Assembly: GCF_003977755.1 (NCBI RefSeq)
Contig: NZ_RQWN01000001.1
Coordinates: forward strand, 1,070,995-1,134,994
Direction of reading: 5' to 3'
DNA: 64,000 nt
Origin: Haloterrigena salifodinae
GTDB lineage: Archaea; Halobacteriota; Halobacteria; Halobacteriales; Natrialbaceae
Shown piece after piece: positions 36,375-45,579 of the stretch. The notes under the pieces are model-generated. The model was given only the letters and a program-made list of their open reading frames with translations. It did not search any database and was not told the DNA's origin. The stretch's first letter is position 1, and each line of letters begins with the position of its first letter. Position numbers and translations under genes: made by a program.

Positions 36375-37292
36375 TCAGTCGAGATAGCCAAGTTCACGCA
36401 GGCGTTCGGTCGGCATGTCGATCCCCTCGTCGCTGTCGGACGCACCAGCACCGGATTCTGCCGCGCGTTCTTCGACCCACCGGCGCACGTCGTAGACCGA
36501 TTTCGGATACGTGTCCGCCGTGGAGCTCGCGTACGCGCGCCAGGAGTGGCTCGCCGGCTTCTCGCCGGCGTCGGGCGGGTAGAACTCGGTTCGCATGCCG
36601 TGATCGCTGACAACGAGGAGTTCGTCGTCCTCGCCGAGGGCGGCGACGATCTCCTGGACGAACTCGCCGACGCGTTCGTAAGCGCGGCCCAGCGCGGCCT
36701 CGTCGTCGGCGTAGGCGTGGCCCGCCGCGTCCAGCGTGTGGACGTGGACGCCGGCGATCGAGACCGGGTGTGCGAGCATCTCGCGAGCCCAGCCGAACTG
36801 CTGGGCGCAGAGCCCGAACAGCTCGCGCTCGAACTCGCTTCGGGGCATCCCCTCCGCGACGGCGTTCATCAGGTCCCAGGCCCGCTGGAGGGGTGTCCCG
36901 TCGTGGACGCCCGGCCAGTTGTGGACGACGGCGTCGTCGGCGTCGAACATCGACTCGCGATCCGTCTCACCGATGCGCTCGCGCGTGCCGGTTCGAGAAC
37001 GGACCAGTTTGCCGAGCGTCCCCCGCGTCGACTCGTCGAGGTGACCGGTGACCGTCGAGGCGAGATCGAGTGCGGGGTTTTGCCACTCGCTCGTGCCGCC
37101 GCCCGTAATTCCGTGTTCGGACGGCTCGAGCCCGGTCGCGACGGTCGCCCAGACCTCCGGCGTGTACGGGACGTCTTGCGTGTTCGCGAACGTCTCGATC
37201 TCGCCGCCCGACTCGAGGCGGAACGAGTCGAGATCGAAGTGGTCGATCAGTCCGGCATCGAGCGCGTCGAGCGCCAGTACGACGACGGTCAT
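36375..37292 (-). CDS. Alkaline phosphatase superfamily protein (short, nucleotide-pyrophosphatase-like), copy 3
   Basis: 305 residues, a clear paralogue of 6870-7784 and 7787-8686. It has MTVVVLALDALD (metal Asp9), VPYTPEVWATVATG (Thr44 nucleophile), TSEWQNPALDLASTVTGHL, HTLDAAGHAYADD and LLVVSDHGMRTEF, and ends LRELGYLD. It overlaps the upstream sulfatase-like gene by ATGA, so they are coupled. No signal peptide. Presence of this subtype in both clusters suggests a core step of the pathway. Confidence 0.77.
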   Translation of the reverse strand: MTVVVLALDALDAGLIDHFDLDSFRLESGGEIETFANTQDVPYTPEVWATVATGLEPSEHGITGGGTSEWQNPALDLASTVTGHLDESTRGTLGKLVRSRTGTRERIGETDRESMFDADDAVVHNWPGVHDGTPLQRAWDLMNAVAEGMPRSEFERELFGLCAQQFGWAREMLAHPVSIAGVHVHTLDAAGHAYADDEAALGRAYERVGEFVQEIVAALGEDDELLVVSDHGMRTEFYPPDAGEKPASHSWRAYASSTADTYPKSVYDVRRWVEERAAESGAGASDSDEGIDMPTERLRELGYLD

Positions 37293-38398
37293 GCGTATCC
37301 CAGGTCCTCCAGGTCTTCCTGCAGCGCCTCTTCCTTGACGACGTAGGCGGGATCGAACCGCTCGAGTTCCCGCTCGAGTCCGGGGTCGTCGACCGGTTCG
37401 CCGTTGTCGAGTCGGTACGTGCCGTCCGCCGTCGCGATGTGTTCGGCGGTCATCGCGGCCTTTTGGTCCCCGTAGGCGGCGAAGGCGGTGTCGCGGTCGA
37501 ACGTGCCCTGGCGGTGTTCGCTACCGGTCAGGACCGTCGGCACGTCAATCAGGGAGACGACCTCGCCGACGTCGGGGGCGTTCCGCGTGCCGAACGGGAC
37601 GTTTAGCAGTTCGGGGCGCATCTCGCCGGGGTGGCCCCACAGCCCGTCCTCGCCGAGCAACTCGCCGTGGTCCCCACAGAAGACGACCCGAGTCTCGTCG
37701 GGGATCGCGTTCCAGAGGGGCTCGAGAGCCGCGTCGAGTTCGGCGATCTCCTGCCGGTAGAGATTTCGGACGAGGGCCTCGTCCTCCTCGGAGCCACGTT
37801 CCGAGAGGACGCGGCGGGTGACCCGCTGGGCCGTCGCGCGGTCGACGTTCGCACCATCGGGGTCGTACGGATGATGGGGCTCCATGAAGTGCAGCCAACC
37901 AAACCACTCCTCGCGGCCGTCGACTGCGTGCAGAAACTGGTCCACGACGTCCGCAGCGGGGCGGAACGACTTCTCGGTCTCCTCGATGTAGCTCCGGAGC
38001 TGCTGGTAGCGGTTGTAGCCCCAGCTGGCGACCTTGTAGGGAAGCGAGCCGCGCTCGAGGAGGATCGCGCCCTTGTCCTTCAGCGACTCGCCGCCACCCT
38101 TCGGCGACGTGAACGAGTCGAAGCCGGCCGCGTAGCCGTACTCCTGAGAGAGCAAGTGGTTCGTCGTGACCCCGACGCTGGGGGCGTCGAACTCGTGGGC
38201 GACGCTGGCCTCGGACTCGAGGCCGTTGCCGGCCGGATACTCCCCGCCGATGATCGCCGGGAAGCTGCCGGGCGTCGCGGTGCTCGTGGCGAACGCGGCG
38301 TCGTGGGTGTCGTCCAGAAACGCCAGGGTCTCCGGCATGTACTGGACGTGATCGGTTCTGAGCGAATCGACCGTAACTAGCAGGGTGGTTTCCGTCAT
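37289..38398 (-). CDS. Sulfatase-like protein, alkaline phosphatase superfamily
   Basis: 369 residues. It starts at the metal site (MTETTLLVTVDSLRTDHV, D11). The nucleophile loop reads TATPGSFPAIIGGEYPAGNG; by spacing to the Gly-Gly/Tyr-Pro end, Thr42 takes the catalytic place. The middle block is WLHFMEPHHPYDP and the distal metal site is VVFCGDHGELLGEDGLWGH. The frame is open 43 codons upstream, but that part is Arg-rich and overlaps the neighbouring gene; the ATG at 38398 is preferred. No signal peptide. It ends LEDLGYA. Confidence 0.8.
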   Translation of the reverse strand: MTETTLLVTVDSLRTDHVQYMPETLAFLDDTHDAAFATSTATPGSFPAIIGGEYPAGNGLESEASVAHEFDAPSVGVTTNHLLSQEYGYAAGFDSFTSPKGGGESLKDKGAILLERGSLPYKVASWGYNRYQQLRSYIEETEKSFRPAADVVDQFLHAVDGREEWFGWLHFMEPHHPYDPDGANVDRATAQRVTRRVLSERGSEEDEALVRNLYRQEIAELDAALEPLWNAIPDETRVVFCGDHGELLGEDGLWGHPGEMRPELLNVPFGTRNAPDVGEVVSLIDVPTVLTGSEHRQGTFDRDTAFAAYGDQKAAMTAEHIATADGTYRLDNGEPVDDPGLERELERFDPAYVVKEEALQEDLEDLGYA

Positions 38399-38444
38399 GT
38401 GCGTGGTTCGTAGCCTCCGTCTGTAGCGCGAAGCGATCGGCTGC

Positions 38445-39899
38445 TCATAGGTATCCGAGATCCTCCAGTCGGGCGCGACTCGCCGCGTCGACCGCCTCGG
38501 CGTGGTCCCGACCGTCCCGCGTCTCATCGGTAACCCAGTCGCCGAAGGCGGACTCGAAGAGCCCGTCCGGCACCGTCTCGTCAGGCAGTTCGACCTGTTT
38601 CGACGGCGGTCCGGAGACGTCGTAGACGGCCTCGTCGCCGAGCTGATCGCGGTAGTATTTCCGGTCGCCCTCGTAGACGACCCGCTGGCCCCGATCCCAG
38701 TAGGACTCGTCCCCGCCCTCCGGGATGCCGGAACCGGAGCCGACGATCTCGGCGCGAGCGCGCTTGCGCTCGAGGGCGAACGGATCGAACGGCTCCTCGC
38801 CCGCGAGCGACCGGACCGCGTCGCTGAGATCGGCGTGGGAGGCGAGCCCGTCGACGTCGACGGGACGGAAAGTATCGTCGACCGCGAGCTCGAGGGCGCT
38901 GTCGTCGGTGGCCACGACGTCGAACGGAACGTGTAACAGCCCCTCCGAGAGGCTGCTCATGTGGTTCATGAGGTAGCCGTCCGACTCGTAGCCGAGGTTC
39001 TCGCCGTGGTCGGCCGTCACGATCAGGATCGACTCGCGGTCGTCCTCGCGCGCTAACGCGTCCAGGAGGTCGGTAACGACCCGATCGAGGTAGTCGACCG
39101 TCGCGGCGTAGAGTCGACGGACGCGCTCGACGTCCGAGGCGTATTCGCCAAGGCCGTCCGCGACGTTGACGTCCGAGTCCCGGAACGAACTCGAGTGGAA
39201 GTCCGCGGAGACGCCGTGAATTGACTCCTCGAGCCCGCGAAAGGCGGTGTGGGGACCGTGGGCGTCCATGACGTTGGCGAAGGCGACGACCGGCCCGTCG
39301 GGCTCGGCGACCTCCCGCTCGAGGGTGCGGGCGATCGCCCGGCCGCCGAAGTCAGTCGGCTTCTCGATCGGCAGCTTCCGGCTCACGTCGTCGAGTTTGA
39401 GCAGGACGCCGTTGGCCAGCGAGCGCAGCGGGTGGTCGTGGGCGAGGGCCTCGCGGACGAAGTCGGCGTAGGCCTCGACGCCGTCGGTCGACCGGTCGGA
39501 GATGTGTTCCTGGACGTCCATCCCCGCCGGCAGCCGACGGCTCGGCGAGATGGGGACCGTCCGGTCGAAGAACCGGTCGAAGCCGAAGACGGGGCTGGCG
39601 TAGATGTTCGACGTGACGCAGACCGACTCGTACCCCTGTCGCTCGAGGGGCGCGATCCAGGTGTCTTCGGCGTCGATCCGATCGAACCGACGTTGGTGAG
39701 CGTGGACGCCGGTCTCCGATGCGACCGAGCCGGTCAGGAGGCCGGCGTGGCTCGGGACGCTCCAGCCGCCGAGCGCGCGCATTCCCTCGAAGCGGACGGC
39801 CGCCCGCTCCCGAAGACGGGTCGCGAATCGGTCGTAGACATCCTTTCTGACGGTGTCCAGACAGAGGACGACGATATTCGGTTGGCGATTGCCGGTCAT
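38445..39899 (-). CDS. Sulfatase-like protein, alkaline phosphatase superfamily (Ser at catalytic position)
   Basis: 484 residues. Metal Asp in NIVVLCLDTVRKDVYD (D15), nucleophile loop GGWSVPSHAGLLTGSVASE with Ser47 in the Cys position, middle block FANVMDAHGPH, and distal site ILIVTADHGENLGYESDG. A Ser-type sulfatase would need the radical-SAM maturase AtsB, which is not in this window, so a phospho-enzyme is at least as likely. It starts at the ATG at 39899, overlapping the upstream GT by ATGA. It ends LEDLGYL. No export signal is visible. Confidence 0.8.
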   Translation of the reverse strand: MTGNRQPNIVVLCLDTVRKDVYDRFATRLRERAAVRFEGMRALGGWSVPSHAGLLTGSVASETGVHAHQRRFDRIDAEDTWIAPLERQGYESVCVTSNIYASPVFGFDRFFDRTVPISPSRRLPAGMDVQEHISDRSTDGVEAYADFVREALAHDHPLRSLANGVLLKLDDVSRKLPIEKPTDFGGRAIARTLEREVAEPDGPVVAFANVMDAHGPHTAFRGLEESIHGVSADFHSSSFRDSDVNVADGLGEYASDVERVRRLYAATVDYLDRVVTDLLDALAREDDRESILIVTADHGENLGYESDGYLMNHMSSLSEGLLHVPFDVVATDDSALELAVDDTFRPVDVDGLASHADLSDAVRSLAGEEPFDPFALERKRARAEIVGSGSGIPEGGDESYWDRGQRVVYEGDRKYYRDQLGDEAVYDVSGPPSKQVELPDETVPDGLFESAFGDWVTDETRDGRDHAEAVDAASRARLEDLGYL

Positions 39900-40990
39900 G
39901 CGAACCCCTCGAGTGCAGCGCTGAAGCGGTCGCCCTGATTCGATTCGGTCAGGTCGGCGACGAGGTCTCGCTGCTCGCTCGCGACCGCCCGTCGCTCGTG
40001 CGGCGGTCGCTCGAAGACGTCCCACAGTCCCTCGAACAGACCCGCCTCAGTCGACGGGACGACCTGCCGCGGCGGCAGGAGCTCCCGGACGCCGGTCGCC
40101 TCGGTGACCAGCGTCGGCGTGCCCGAGAGGAGCCCCTCGAGCGCGGCGACGGGGAAGGCGTCGCCCCGGGAGGACTGGACGTAGACGCTCGCGCGGTCGA
40201 ACCAGTCGGCGAAGGTATCGAGGTCGACGAAGCCGGGCGTGAGGACGTGGGACCTGTCCGCGTAGCCTTCGGCCTCGTGGCCCTCGCCGAGGATGACCAG
40301 TCGCACGTCGGCGTCGACGGTTCGGGCGAATCTGCCGACCGCTCGAGCCAGTCGGTCGTAGCCGTTGGCCGGTTTGGCCTCGCCGGCGGAAAGGATCGTG
40401 AACGGCTCCCGTGGCGAGTTCGGCGAGAGAGACGCGAGGCGCTCGTACTTCGCATCACTGATCGGCGGCCGGACGTAGGCGACCGGAGGATCGCCGAGGT
40501 ACGGTTGCGCCCAGCGGTAGGCGTCCCTGCCGACCGCGATCACGCCGTCCAGCAGCCGCCTCGAGAGCGGCTCGAGCCCGCGCCAGAGGTAGCGCGTCGG
40601 CCGTTCGGAGAGGGTGTAGAAGGTCTCGTCCGCGGCGAGGTAGACGAGGGTCGCGTCCGGCCGGCGGAGTTTGTACGCGAGCCCGGTCTGGAGCGGCGCG
40701 CTCCCCTCCGCGATGACGGTGTCGTACGCGGGAAGCGTCACGCCGGTCCGAATCCGGTCGACGATCCGCTCGGTGTTGCCGTTCGATTCGGACGGACGGA
40801 CGCCGGTCTCGAAGTGGCGACGGTCGGCGCCGACGGCGTCGGCGAACACGCGGTGTGCGGGGTGGGCGTCGCTGTTCTGGTAGAGGAGACAACAGTCGCC
40901 GGGTTTCGTTCCCCGCGAACGTGTGGATTCGGCGTCCGTTCGCATCCTCGAGTCGCCGCCCCGATCGCGAGCGGTCGCGCTCGCCGTCAC
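39896..40990 (-). CDS. Glycosyltransferase family 4 (GT-B fold)
   Basis: 364 residues from a GTG that overlaps the preceding stop as GTGA, which supports that start; an ATG at residue 16 is an alternative. The C-terminal GT4 domain shows FTILSAGEAKPANGYDRLA, VRLVILGEGHEAEGY and SRGDAFPVAALEGLLSGTPTLV (E-x7-E region). The N-terminal domain includes LLDGVIAVGRDAYRW. Second GT4 of this cluster, coupled on both sides. Donor unknown. Confidence 0.85.
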   Translation of the reverse strand: MTASATARDRGGDSRMRTDAESTRSRGTKPGDCCLLYQNSDAHPAHRVFADAVGADRRHFETGVRPSESNGNTERIVDRIRTGVTLPAYDTVIAEGSAPLQTGLAYKLRRPDATLVYLAADETFYTLSERPTRYLWRGLEPLSRRLLDGVIAVGRDAYRWAQPYLGDPPVAYVRPPISDAKYERLASLSPNSPREPFTILSAGEAKPANGYDRLARAVGRFARTVDADVRLVILGEGHEAEGYADRSHVLTPGFVDLDTFADWFDRASVYVQSSRGDAFPVAALEGLLSGTPTLVTEATGVRELLPPRQVVPSTEAGLFEGLWDVFERPPHERRAVASEQRDLVADLTESNQGDRFSAALEGFA

Positions 40991-42252
40991 TGATCGGCCA
41001 CCCCCTCGGCGCGCTCATCGTCGCGTTGCTGTTCGACTCGTCGAGTGTCATCCGTGCGTCCGGCCCCAGATTCGGATCCGGGAACGGACCTTGACACTGG
41101 TTCCGACGCTGGTTCCGGCACGTCGATCTCGGCCGCCGCCGTCTCCGCGACGACCTCGCGCAGCCCGGCCGCGAAGCGGTCGTACTCGTATCGTCGGGCC
41201 TCCGCGCGGATCTCGGCCGAGTCGAAGTCGTCGGGATCGAACCGGCGAACCGTCTCGCGGATCGACTCGACGGTCGGCTCGAAGAGCAGCCCCGTCCGGG
41301 CGCCCTGCACCTGATAGCGCGTGAACCCCTCGTTGACACCGAGAAGGGGTTTGCCGGCCATCATGGCCTCGGCCCCGACGAGGCCGAAGTCCTCCTGCTT
41401 GGGGGCGTAGACGACCGCGGTGGCCCGGGCGACAAGCGACTCGATGTCCTCGACGTAGCCCCGAACCTCGATGTTGTCGTAGTTCGCCGCGAAGGACTCG
41501 AGTTGCTCACGTTGCTCGCCGTCGCCGGCGATCACGAGCCGTTCGTCCAGCCCCGCGAAGGCCTTCGCGATCGTGTCGATCCGCTTCTCGGGGGCGAGCC
41601 GGGACCAGGTGACGAAGTAGCCGTCGTCGCCCTCGTTGCGCCAGTCGCCGGTCACCGGCGGGTAGACGACCGTCGCGTCGCGGTCGTAGAACCGCCGGAT
41701 CCGGTCGCGGACGAGTTCGCTGTTCGCGACGAACTGATCGACGTAGTCGTTGGCCTCTTTGTCCAGCGCCCGCCAGCCCTTGGCGTAGGCCTTGAGCCCG
41801 GTCTGGACGAACGGGGCGTCGAACCCGGAGAGCCGGTCCCGATAGAGGTCGTACAGCCACCGCGGCGGGCTGTGGGGGTAGTGGACGATCCGCTGGCCCA
41901 CCTCGGGGACGTAGTACTTCGAGAGCGGCGCGCTCTCGAGGATCACGTCGTACTCCGTCAACGCGGGGTGGGCGTCGGTCATGTCCAGCGCCACGTTGAG
42001 CGTCTCGAGGGGGTTCATCCCCTCGTTCTTCCACTCGAGGAACGGGCGCCACGGCAGCGAGGTGTACTTCGCCTGCTGGAACGGGATCACCTCGACGTCG
42101 TCGGGGATCTCGGTTCCCTCGGCGACGTAGGTCGTGTAGATTGGTGCCTCGAGGACGCGGGCGGCCTCGATGGCGAACTCCTCGCCGCCGCCGATGCCGG
42201 GGAACCGGTCGTGGAGAATCGCGACGTTCGCGTCGGTGCCAGCGTCGGTCAC
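40987..42252 (-). CDS. Glycosyltransferase family 4 (GT-B fold)
   Basis: 421 residues from a GTG overlapping the upstream stop as GTGA. N-terminal acceptor loop: VAILHDRFPGIGGGEEFAI. The middle has RIVHYPHSPPRWLYDLY, which is characteristic of a GT4 subgroup with the H-x-P motif. Donor domain: VTWSRLAPEKRIDTIAKAF and KQEDFGLVGAEAMMAGKPLLG. The C-terminal ~35 residues are a disordered-looking Glu/Asp/Arg-rich tail. A longer upstream open frame is antisense noise inside the GT2 gene. Confidence 0.88.
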   Translation of the reverse strand: MTDAGTDANVAILHDRFPGIGGGEEFAIEAARVLEAPIYTTYVAEGTEIPDDVEVIPFQQAKYTSLPWRPFLEWKNEGMNPLETLNVALDMTDAHPALTEYDVILESAPLSKYYVPEVGQRIVHYPHSPPRWLYDLYRDRLSGFDAPFVQTGLKAYAKGWRALDKEANDYVDQFVANSELVRDRIRRFYDRDATVVYPPVTGDWRNEGDDGYFVTWSRLAPEKRIDTIAKAFAGLDERLVIAGDGEQREQLESFAANYDNIEVRGYVEDIESLVARATAVVYAPKQEDFGLVGAEAMMAGKPLLGVNEGFTRYQVQGARTGLLFEPTVESIRETVRRFDPDDFDSAEIRAEARRYEYDRFAAGLREVVAETAAAEIDVPEPASEPVSRSVPGSESGAGRTDDTRRVEQQRDDERAEGVADQ

Positions 42253-43412
42253 TGTAACACCTCCCGGAGTTCGTCGTCGGGCGACCAGGTGCCGTCGTGG
42301 GTTTCCTCGTCCCCGTCGGCGCGGGCGCGGATGAGAGAGACGCTGGCGCGCAGCAGCGAGATCTGGGTGTCGAACAGCGAGTACAGTGGCTGGACCGGCC
42401 CGAGGGCGTCCCGCGACCCCAGCGCCGTAAAGGCGAGGACGCCGGCCGGCGTGAGCAGCCCGGCGGGGCCGAGGACCGCCAGCGAGCCGAGTGTCGCCAG
42501 CGCGAGGCCGGCGCCGACGAGCCACGGCGAGACGATCATGAACCACCAGTTGAAGGGCAAGACGACGCGGCCGTAATTACCGTGGCGACCGAGCGCGTCG
42601 CGCTGGCGCCAGAGCAGGCGTAACAGGCCCATCGCGCGGCGGTCCTTCTGCTCGCGGCGCTTCCCGAACTCGGAGTGGGCGGCCTCCTTGTAGTGGATCT
42701 CTGGATCGAAGACGGCGCGGCCGCCGTTACGTCGGATCTTCAGGGCGAGTTCGCTGTCGTCGGCGATCGAATCCTCGTCGATCGGGACGATGGCGTCGCG
42801 CTCGAACGCCGAGAACGGTCCGTGGAAGATCAGCGTCGAGTCGATGTGGGACTCGAGGATCTGGATCATCGTCTGGATATCCCGGTAGCTCTGTTCGACC
42901 TCGCTGCCGCCGATGACGTCGGCGTTGCGTCCGGTCACCGCCTCGACGTCGGGATCGGCGAGGTTCGCGACCGCCTTCCGGACGGCGTCGGGCGCCAGCC
43001 GGGAATCGCAGTCGGTCTTGACGACGACTTCGTTCTCCGCGGCGGCGTAGGCTTCGTTCAGCGCGGTCGCGAGCCCGCGCCGCTCGTCCTCGCGGATGAG
43101 CGTCAGTTCCGGCTCCGGACGGCCCGCGAAGAAGGTCTCGACTAATTCGGCCGTTCCGTCGTCGCTCGAGTCGACGACGACGATTTCAACCTTCTCCATC
43201 GGGTAGTCGAGTTCGACCAGTTCCTCGAGTTTCGATTCGACGATGGCGGCCTCGTTGTACGTCGGCAGCACGATGCTAACCGACGGTTCGCGGGGCCGCG
43301 TGTTCGCCGGCGTGCCAGACGGCCGCCGGAGATAGTACGCTCCCAGGTAGATCAGGTACGGGAGGCCCGTCAGTGCGACCAGTCCGAACAGGGCCTCGAC
43401 GAAACGCTTCAT
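42249..43412 (-). CDS. Membrane-bound glycosyltransferase family 2
   Basis: 387 residues. An N-terminal membrane span ([20 protein letters not shown]) leads into a GT2 catalytic domain with [34 protein letters not shown], the DxD-like [23 protein letters not shown] (ED-like acceptor motif) and REQKDRR in place of Q-x-x-R-W. Two or three C-terminal spans follow ([20 protein letters not shown]). This architecture fits a processive or dolichyl-phosphate-charging transferase that begins the second cluster. It is the first gene of the cluster in its direction of transcription. Confidence 0.87.
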   Translation of the reverse strand: MKRFVEALFGLVALTGLPYLIYLGAYYLRRPSGTPANTRPREPSVSIVLPTYNEAAIVESKLEELVELDYPMEKVEIVVVDSSDDGTAELVETFFAGRPEPELTLIREDERRGLATALNEAYAAAENEVVVKTDCDSRLAPDAVRKAVANLADPDVEAVTGRNADVIGGSEVEQSYRDIQTMIQILESHIDSTLIFHGPFSAFERDAIVPIDEDSIADDSELALKIRRNGGRAVFDPEIHYKEAAHSEFGKRREQKDRRAMGLLRLLWRQRDALGRHGNYGRVVLPFNWWFMIVSPWLVGAGLALATLGSLAVLGPAGLLTPAGVLAFTALGSRDALGPVQPLYSLFDTQISLLRASVSLIRARADGDEETHDGTWSPDDELREVLQ

Positions 43413-43457
43413 GCAAGTACGCCTAAACGCTCAACAGACCGCGGTAAAACCAGACGG

Positions 43458-43472
43458 CTTGCATTGTGCAAG
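43458..43472. promoter_or_regulatory. 15-base palindrome upstream of the GT2 gene
   Basis: CTTGCA-TTG-TGCAAG is a perfect inverted repeat, 46-60 bases before the minus-strand GT2 start at 43412. Its position suits an operator for the second glycan cluster, but a TATA element beside it is not clear. Confidence 0.35.
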
Positions 43473-43630
43473 GAATGCCGTCGAGATGTCGAACGCCACG
43501 AATTTCGGCGGTGCGAGTCGAGCAGGGAAATCAGTCCGAAAACCTCGGGGGGACCGGTGGCTTTTTGCGCCGGGCGCGGAATTACAGGACACGCGATAAA
43601 CGCTCGACAACGCCATCACAGTTTTGGTAC

Positions 43631-43650
43631 GCATACCATATTCGGTATGC
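43631..43650 (+). promoter_or_regulatory. Candidate RbkR operator (20-base palindrome)
   Basis: GCATACC-ATATTC-GGTATGC has perfect 7-base arms and lies 30-49 bases before the rbkR ATG, just upstream of and abutting a CTTTTAGG TATA-like element. RbkR is known in archaea as an autoregulating activator/repressor of riboflavin genes that binds such palindromes near the promoter. The specific assignment here is inferred from position. Confidence 0.6.
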
Positions 43651-43679
43651 TTTTAGGGAATCCGCCCATAGGATCGGGT

Positions 43680-44387
43680 ATGTCAGTCTCAGCTGAGTCC
43701 GCCGTCGGGCACGACGAACTCGCCGTGCTCAAACTACTCGCGCTCGAGGGCGGTCTCGAGGGCGACGTGAAGATCTCCTGTTCTCACCTCGCGGATCGAC
43801 TGGACGCGTCGAACCAGACCGCCTCGCGCCGGCTCCAGCGCCTCGAGAGCGCGGAGTTGCTCGAGCGCGATACGGTCAGCGACGGCCAATGGGTGGCGAT
43901 CACCGACGATGGCGAACACGCGCTCCACGCCGAGTACGAGGACTACCGCCGCATCTTCGAGACGGACTCGGAGATCGAACTCGACGGCACCGTCACCAGC
44001 GGCATGGGCGAGGGCCGCCACTACATCTCCCTGCCGGGCTACCAGCGCCAGTTCGAGGACCGACTCGGCTACGAGCCGTTCCCCGGCACGCTGAACGTCG
44101 ACCTGCGCGACGACAGCGTCCGCCGGCGCGGCGCCATGTCGTCGCTCGAGCCCGTGCCGATCGACGGTTGGGAGGACGACGACCGCACCTATGGTCCCGC
44201 GGTCTGCCATCCCGCGACGATCGAGACGGCCGACGGCCGCCAGTACGAGACCGCACACATCATCGCGCCCGAGCGGACCCACCACGACGAGGACCAGCTC
44301 GAGGTCATCGCCCCGCACAAGCTCCGCGAGGAACTCGGCCTCGAGGACGACGATCATGTCGTCGTCTACGTGGGTGGTCGCGAATGA
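43680..44387 (+). CDS. rbkR: RbkR: CTP-dependent riboflavin kinase with N-terminal DNA-binding domain
   Basis: 235 residues. An N-terminal winged helix (residues ~10-80, [20 protein letters not shown] recognition region) is fused to the archaeal riboflavin kinase domain. The latter has [20 protein letters not shown] and the [14 protein letters not shown] block that binds riboflavin and CTP. It makes FMN and regulates the pathway. Upstream in-frame codons exist, but the ATG at 43680 follows the palindrome and TATA element at leaderless distance. It overlaps ribB by ATGA. Confidence 0.93.
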   Translation: MSVSAESAVGHDELAVLKLLALEGGLEGDVKISCSHLADRLDASNQTASRRLQRLESAELLERDTVSDGQWVAITDDGEHALHAEYEDYRRIFETDSEIELDGTVTSGMGEGRHYISLPGYQRQFEDRLGYEPFPGTLNVDLRDDSVRRRGAMSSLEPVPIDGWEDDDRTYGPAVCHPATIETADGRQYETAHIIAPERTHHDEDQLEVIAPHKLREELGLEDDDHVVVYVGGRE

Positions 44388-45115
44388 CCGGTCACCACGC
44401 CGGGCCGCGATCGACCGCGGACGGCGAGCCGAACGCGAGCGCCGACGGCGGTGCCAGTCGGACCGCGCGGGCCGACGCCGTCGACGACGCCCTCGAGTCG
44501 CTGCGGGCCGGCGAGCCGGTGTTGGTCCACGACGCGGCCGATCGCGAGGGCGAGACGGACCTGATCTACCACGCCGATTACGTCACGCCCGAGGCCGTCG
44601 CCCGCCTGCGCAACGACGCGGGCGGCCTCGTCTGCGTCGCGCTGGGCCACGAGGTCGCCGAGGCGTTCGACCTGCCCTTCTACGCCGAGGAAGTCGACCA
44701 CCCCGCGACGGGCGACCACGAACTCGGCTACGACGAGCGCTCGTCGTTCTCGCTGACGGTCAACCACCGCGACACCTACACCGGGATCACGGACGACGAC
44801 CGCTCGACGACGATCCGCGCGCTGGGCGAGGCCGCCACCGCGCCCGCGGAGACCGATTTCGCCGCCGAGTTCCGCGTCCCCGGCCACGTCCACCTGCTGA
44901 AGGCTGCGCCCGACCTGCTCGCACAGCGGGAGGGTCACACCGAACTCGGCCTGGCGCTGGCCGAGGCCGCCGACCTTCCGTCGGCCGTCGTCGTCTGCGA
45001 GATGCTCGACGACGAGACCGGCGCGGCGCTCTCGCCCGCCGACGCCCGCGCCTACGCCAACCGACACGACTTCGCCTACCTCGAAGGCAGCGCAGTCCTC
45101 GAGCGACTGGGGTAG
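44384..45115 (+). CDS. ribB: 3,4-dihydroxy-2-butanone-4-phosphate synthase
   Basis: 243 residues. It converts ribulose 5-phosphate to the four-carbon unit of riboflavin. Conserved parts: [20 protein letters not shown] (the metal-binding acidic loop), [45 protein letters not shown] and [13 protein letters not shown]. The N-terminal ~30 residues are an acidic, low-homology extension. It is translationally coupled to rbkR, giving a two-gene riboflavin operon. Confidence 0.95.
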   Translation: MTGHHAGPRSTADGEPNASADGGASRTARADAVDDALESLRAGEPVLVHDAADREGETDLIYHADYVTPEAVARLRNDAGGLVCVALGHEVAEAFDLPFYAEEVDHPATGDHELGYDERSSFSLTVNHRDTYTGITDDDRSTTIRALGEAATAPAETDFAAEFRVPGHVHLLKAAPDLLAQREGHTELGLALAEAADLPSAVVVCEMLDDETGAALSPADARAYANRHDFAYLEGSAVLERLG

Positions 45116-45260
45116 GGTTTCGGTAACCAACCGGTCCCACTTCTCGGGAGCGAATTCGTCGCCTTGACCGCTCACTCGAGGGAGAACGCGGTAGCCTTCC
45201 ACATAGTAGCGTCCCCGCCGGAGACAAAACCATATGTATATAACTGGTAAACTTGGGGAC

Positions 45261-45527
45261 ATGAACAGGGGACAGCTCTATCACGTCTCGATGGGAATCG
45301 TCGGCCTGAGTGTTGGATTCGCCGAATTCATCCATATTCTCACACAGGGAGTTCACCTCGGAGCGTCGCTGATGGCTGTCGGTGCTCTCGTTCTTCTTGT
45401 ACACGCTGGCTACTCCCTTGTTGTCGCGGAGTCCGCAGAACTCAAATCTGGTCAAAACGTTGTGATTGCTGTTGGTAGTGCAATCCTGTGTTCGTCCGGA
45501 GCGGTACTCCAGTTCGTCGTCTACTGA
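45261..45527 (+). CDS. Small membrane protein
   Basis: 88 residues with three hydrophobic spans (VSMGIVGLSVGFAEFIHIL, ASLMAVGALVLLVHAGYSLVV, VVIAVGSAILCSSGAVLQFVV in part). The ATG at 45261 follows GGGGAC; an ATG nine codons upstream lies within the TATA-like ATATGTATATAA stretch and is unlikely. Lower GC than its neighbours. I recognise no family. Confidence 0.6.
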   Translation: MNRGQLYHVSMGIVGLSVGFAEFIHILTQGVHLGASLMAVGALVLLVHAGYSLVVAESAELKSGQNVVIAVGSAILCSSGAVLQFVVY

Positions 45528-45579
45528 CACAGCAGTGTTCTAGACGTGTTCTCTCCTGAACGTCGGAGAAGGAGCCCTC

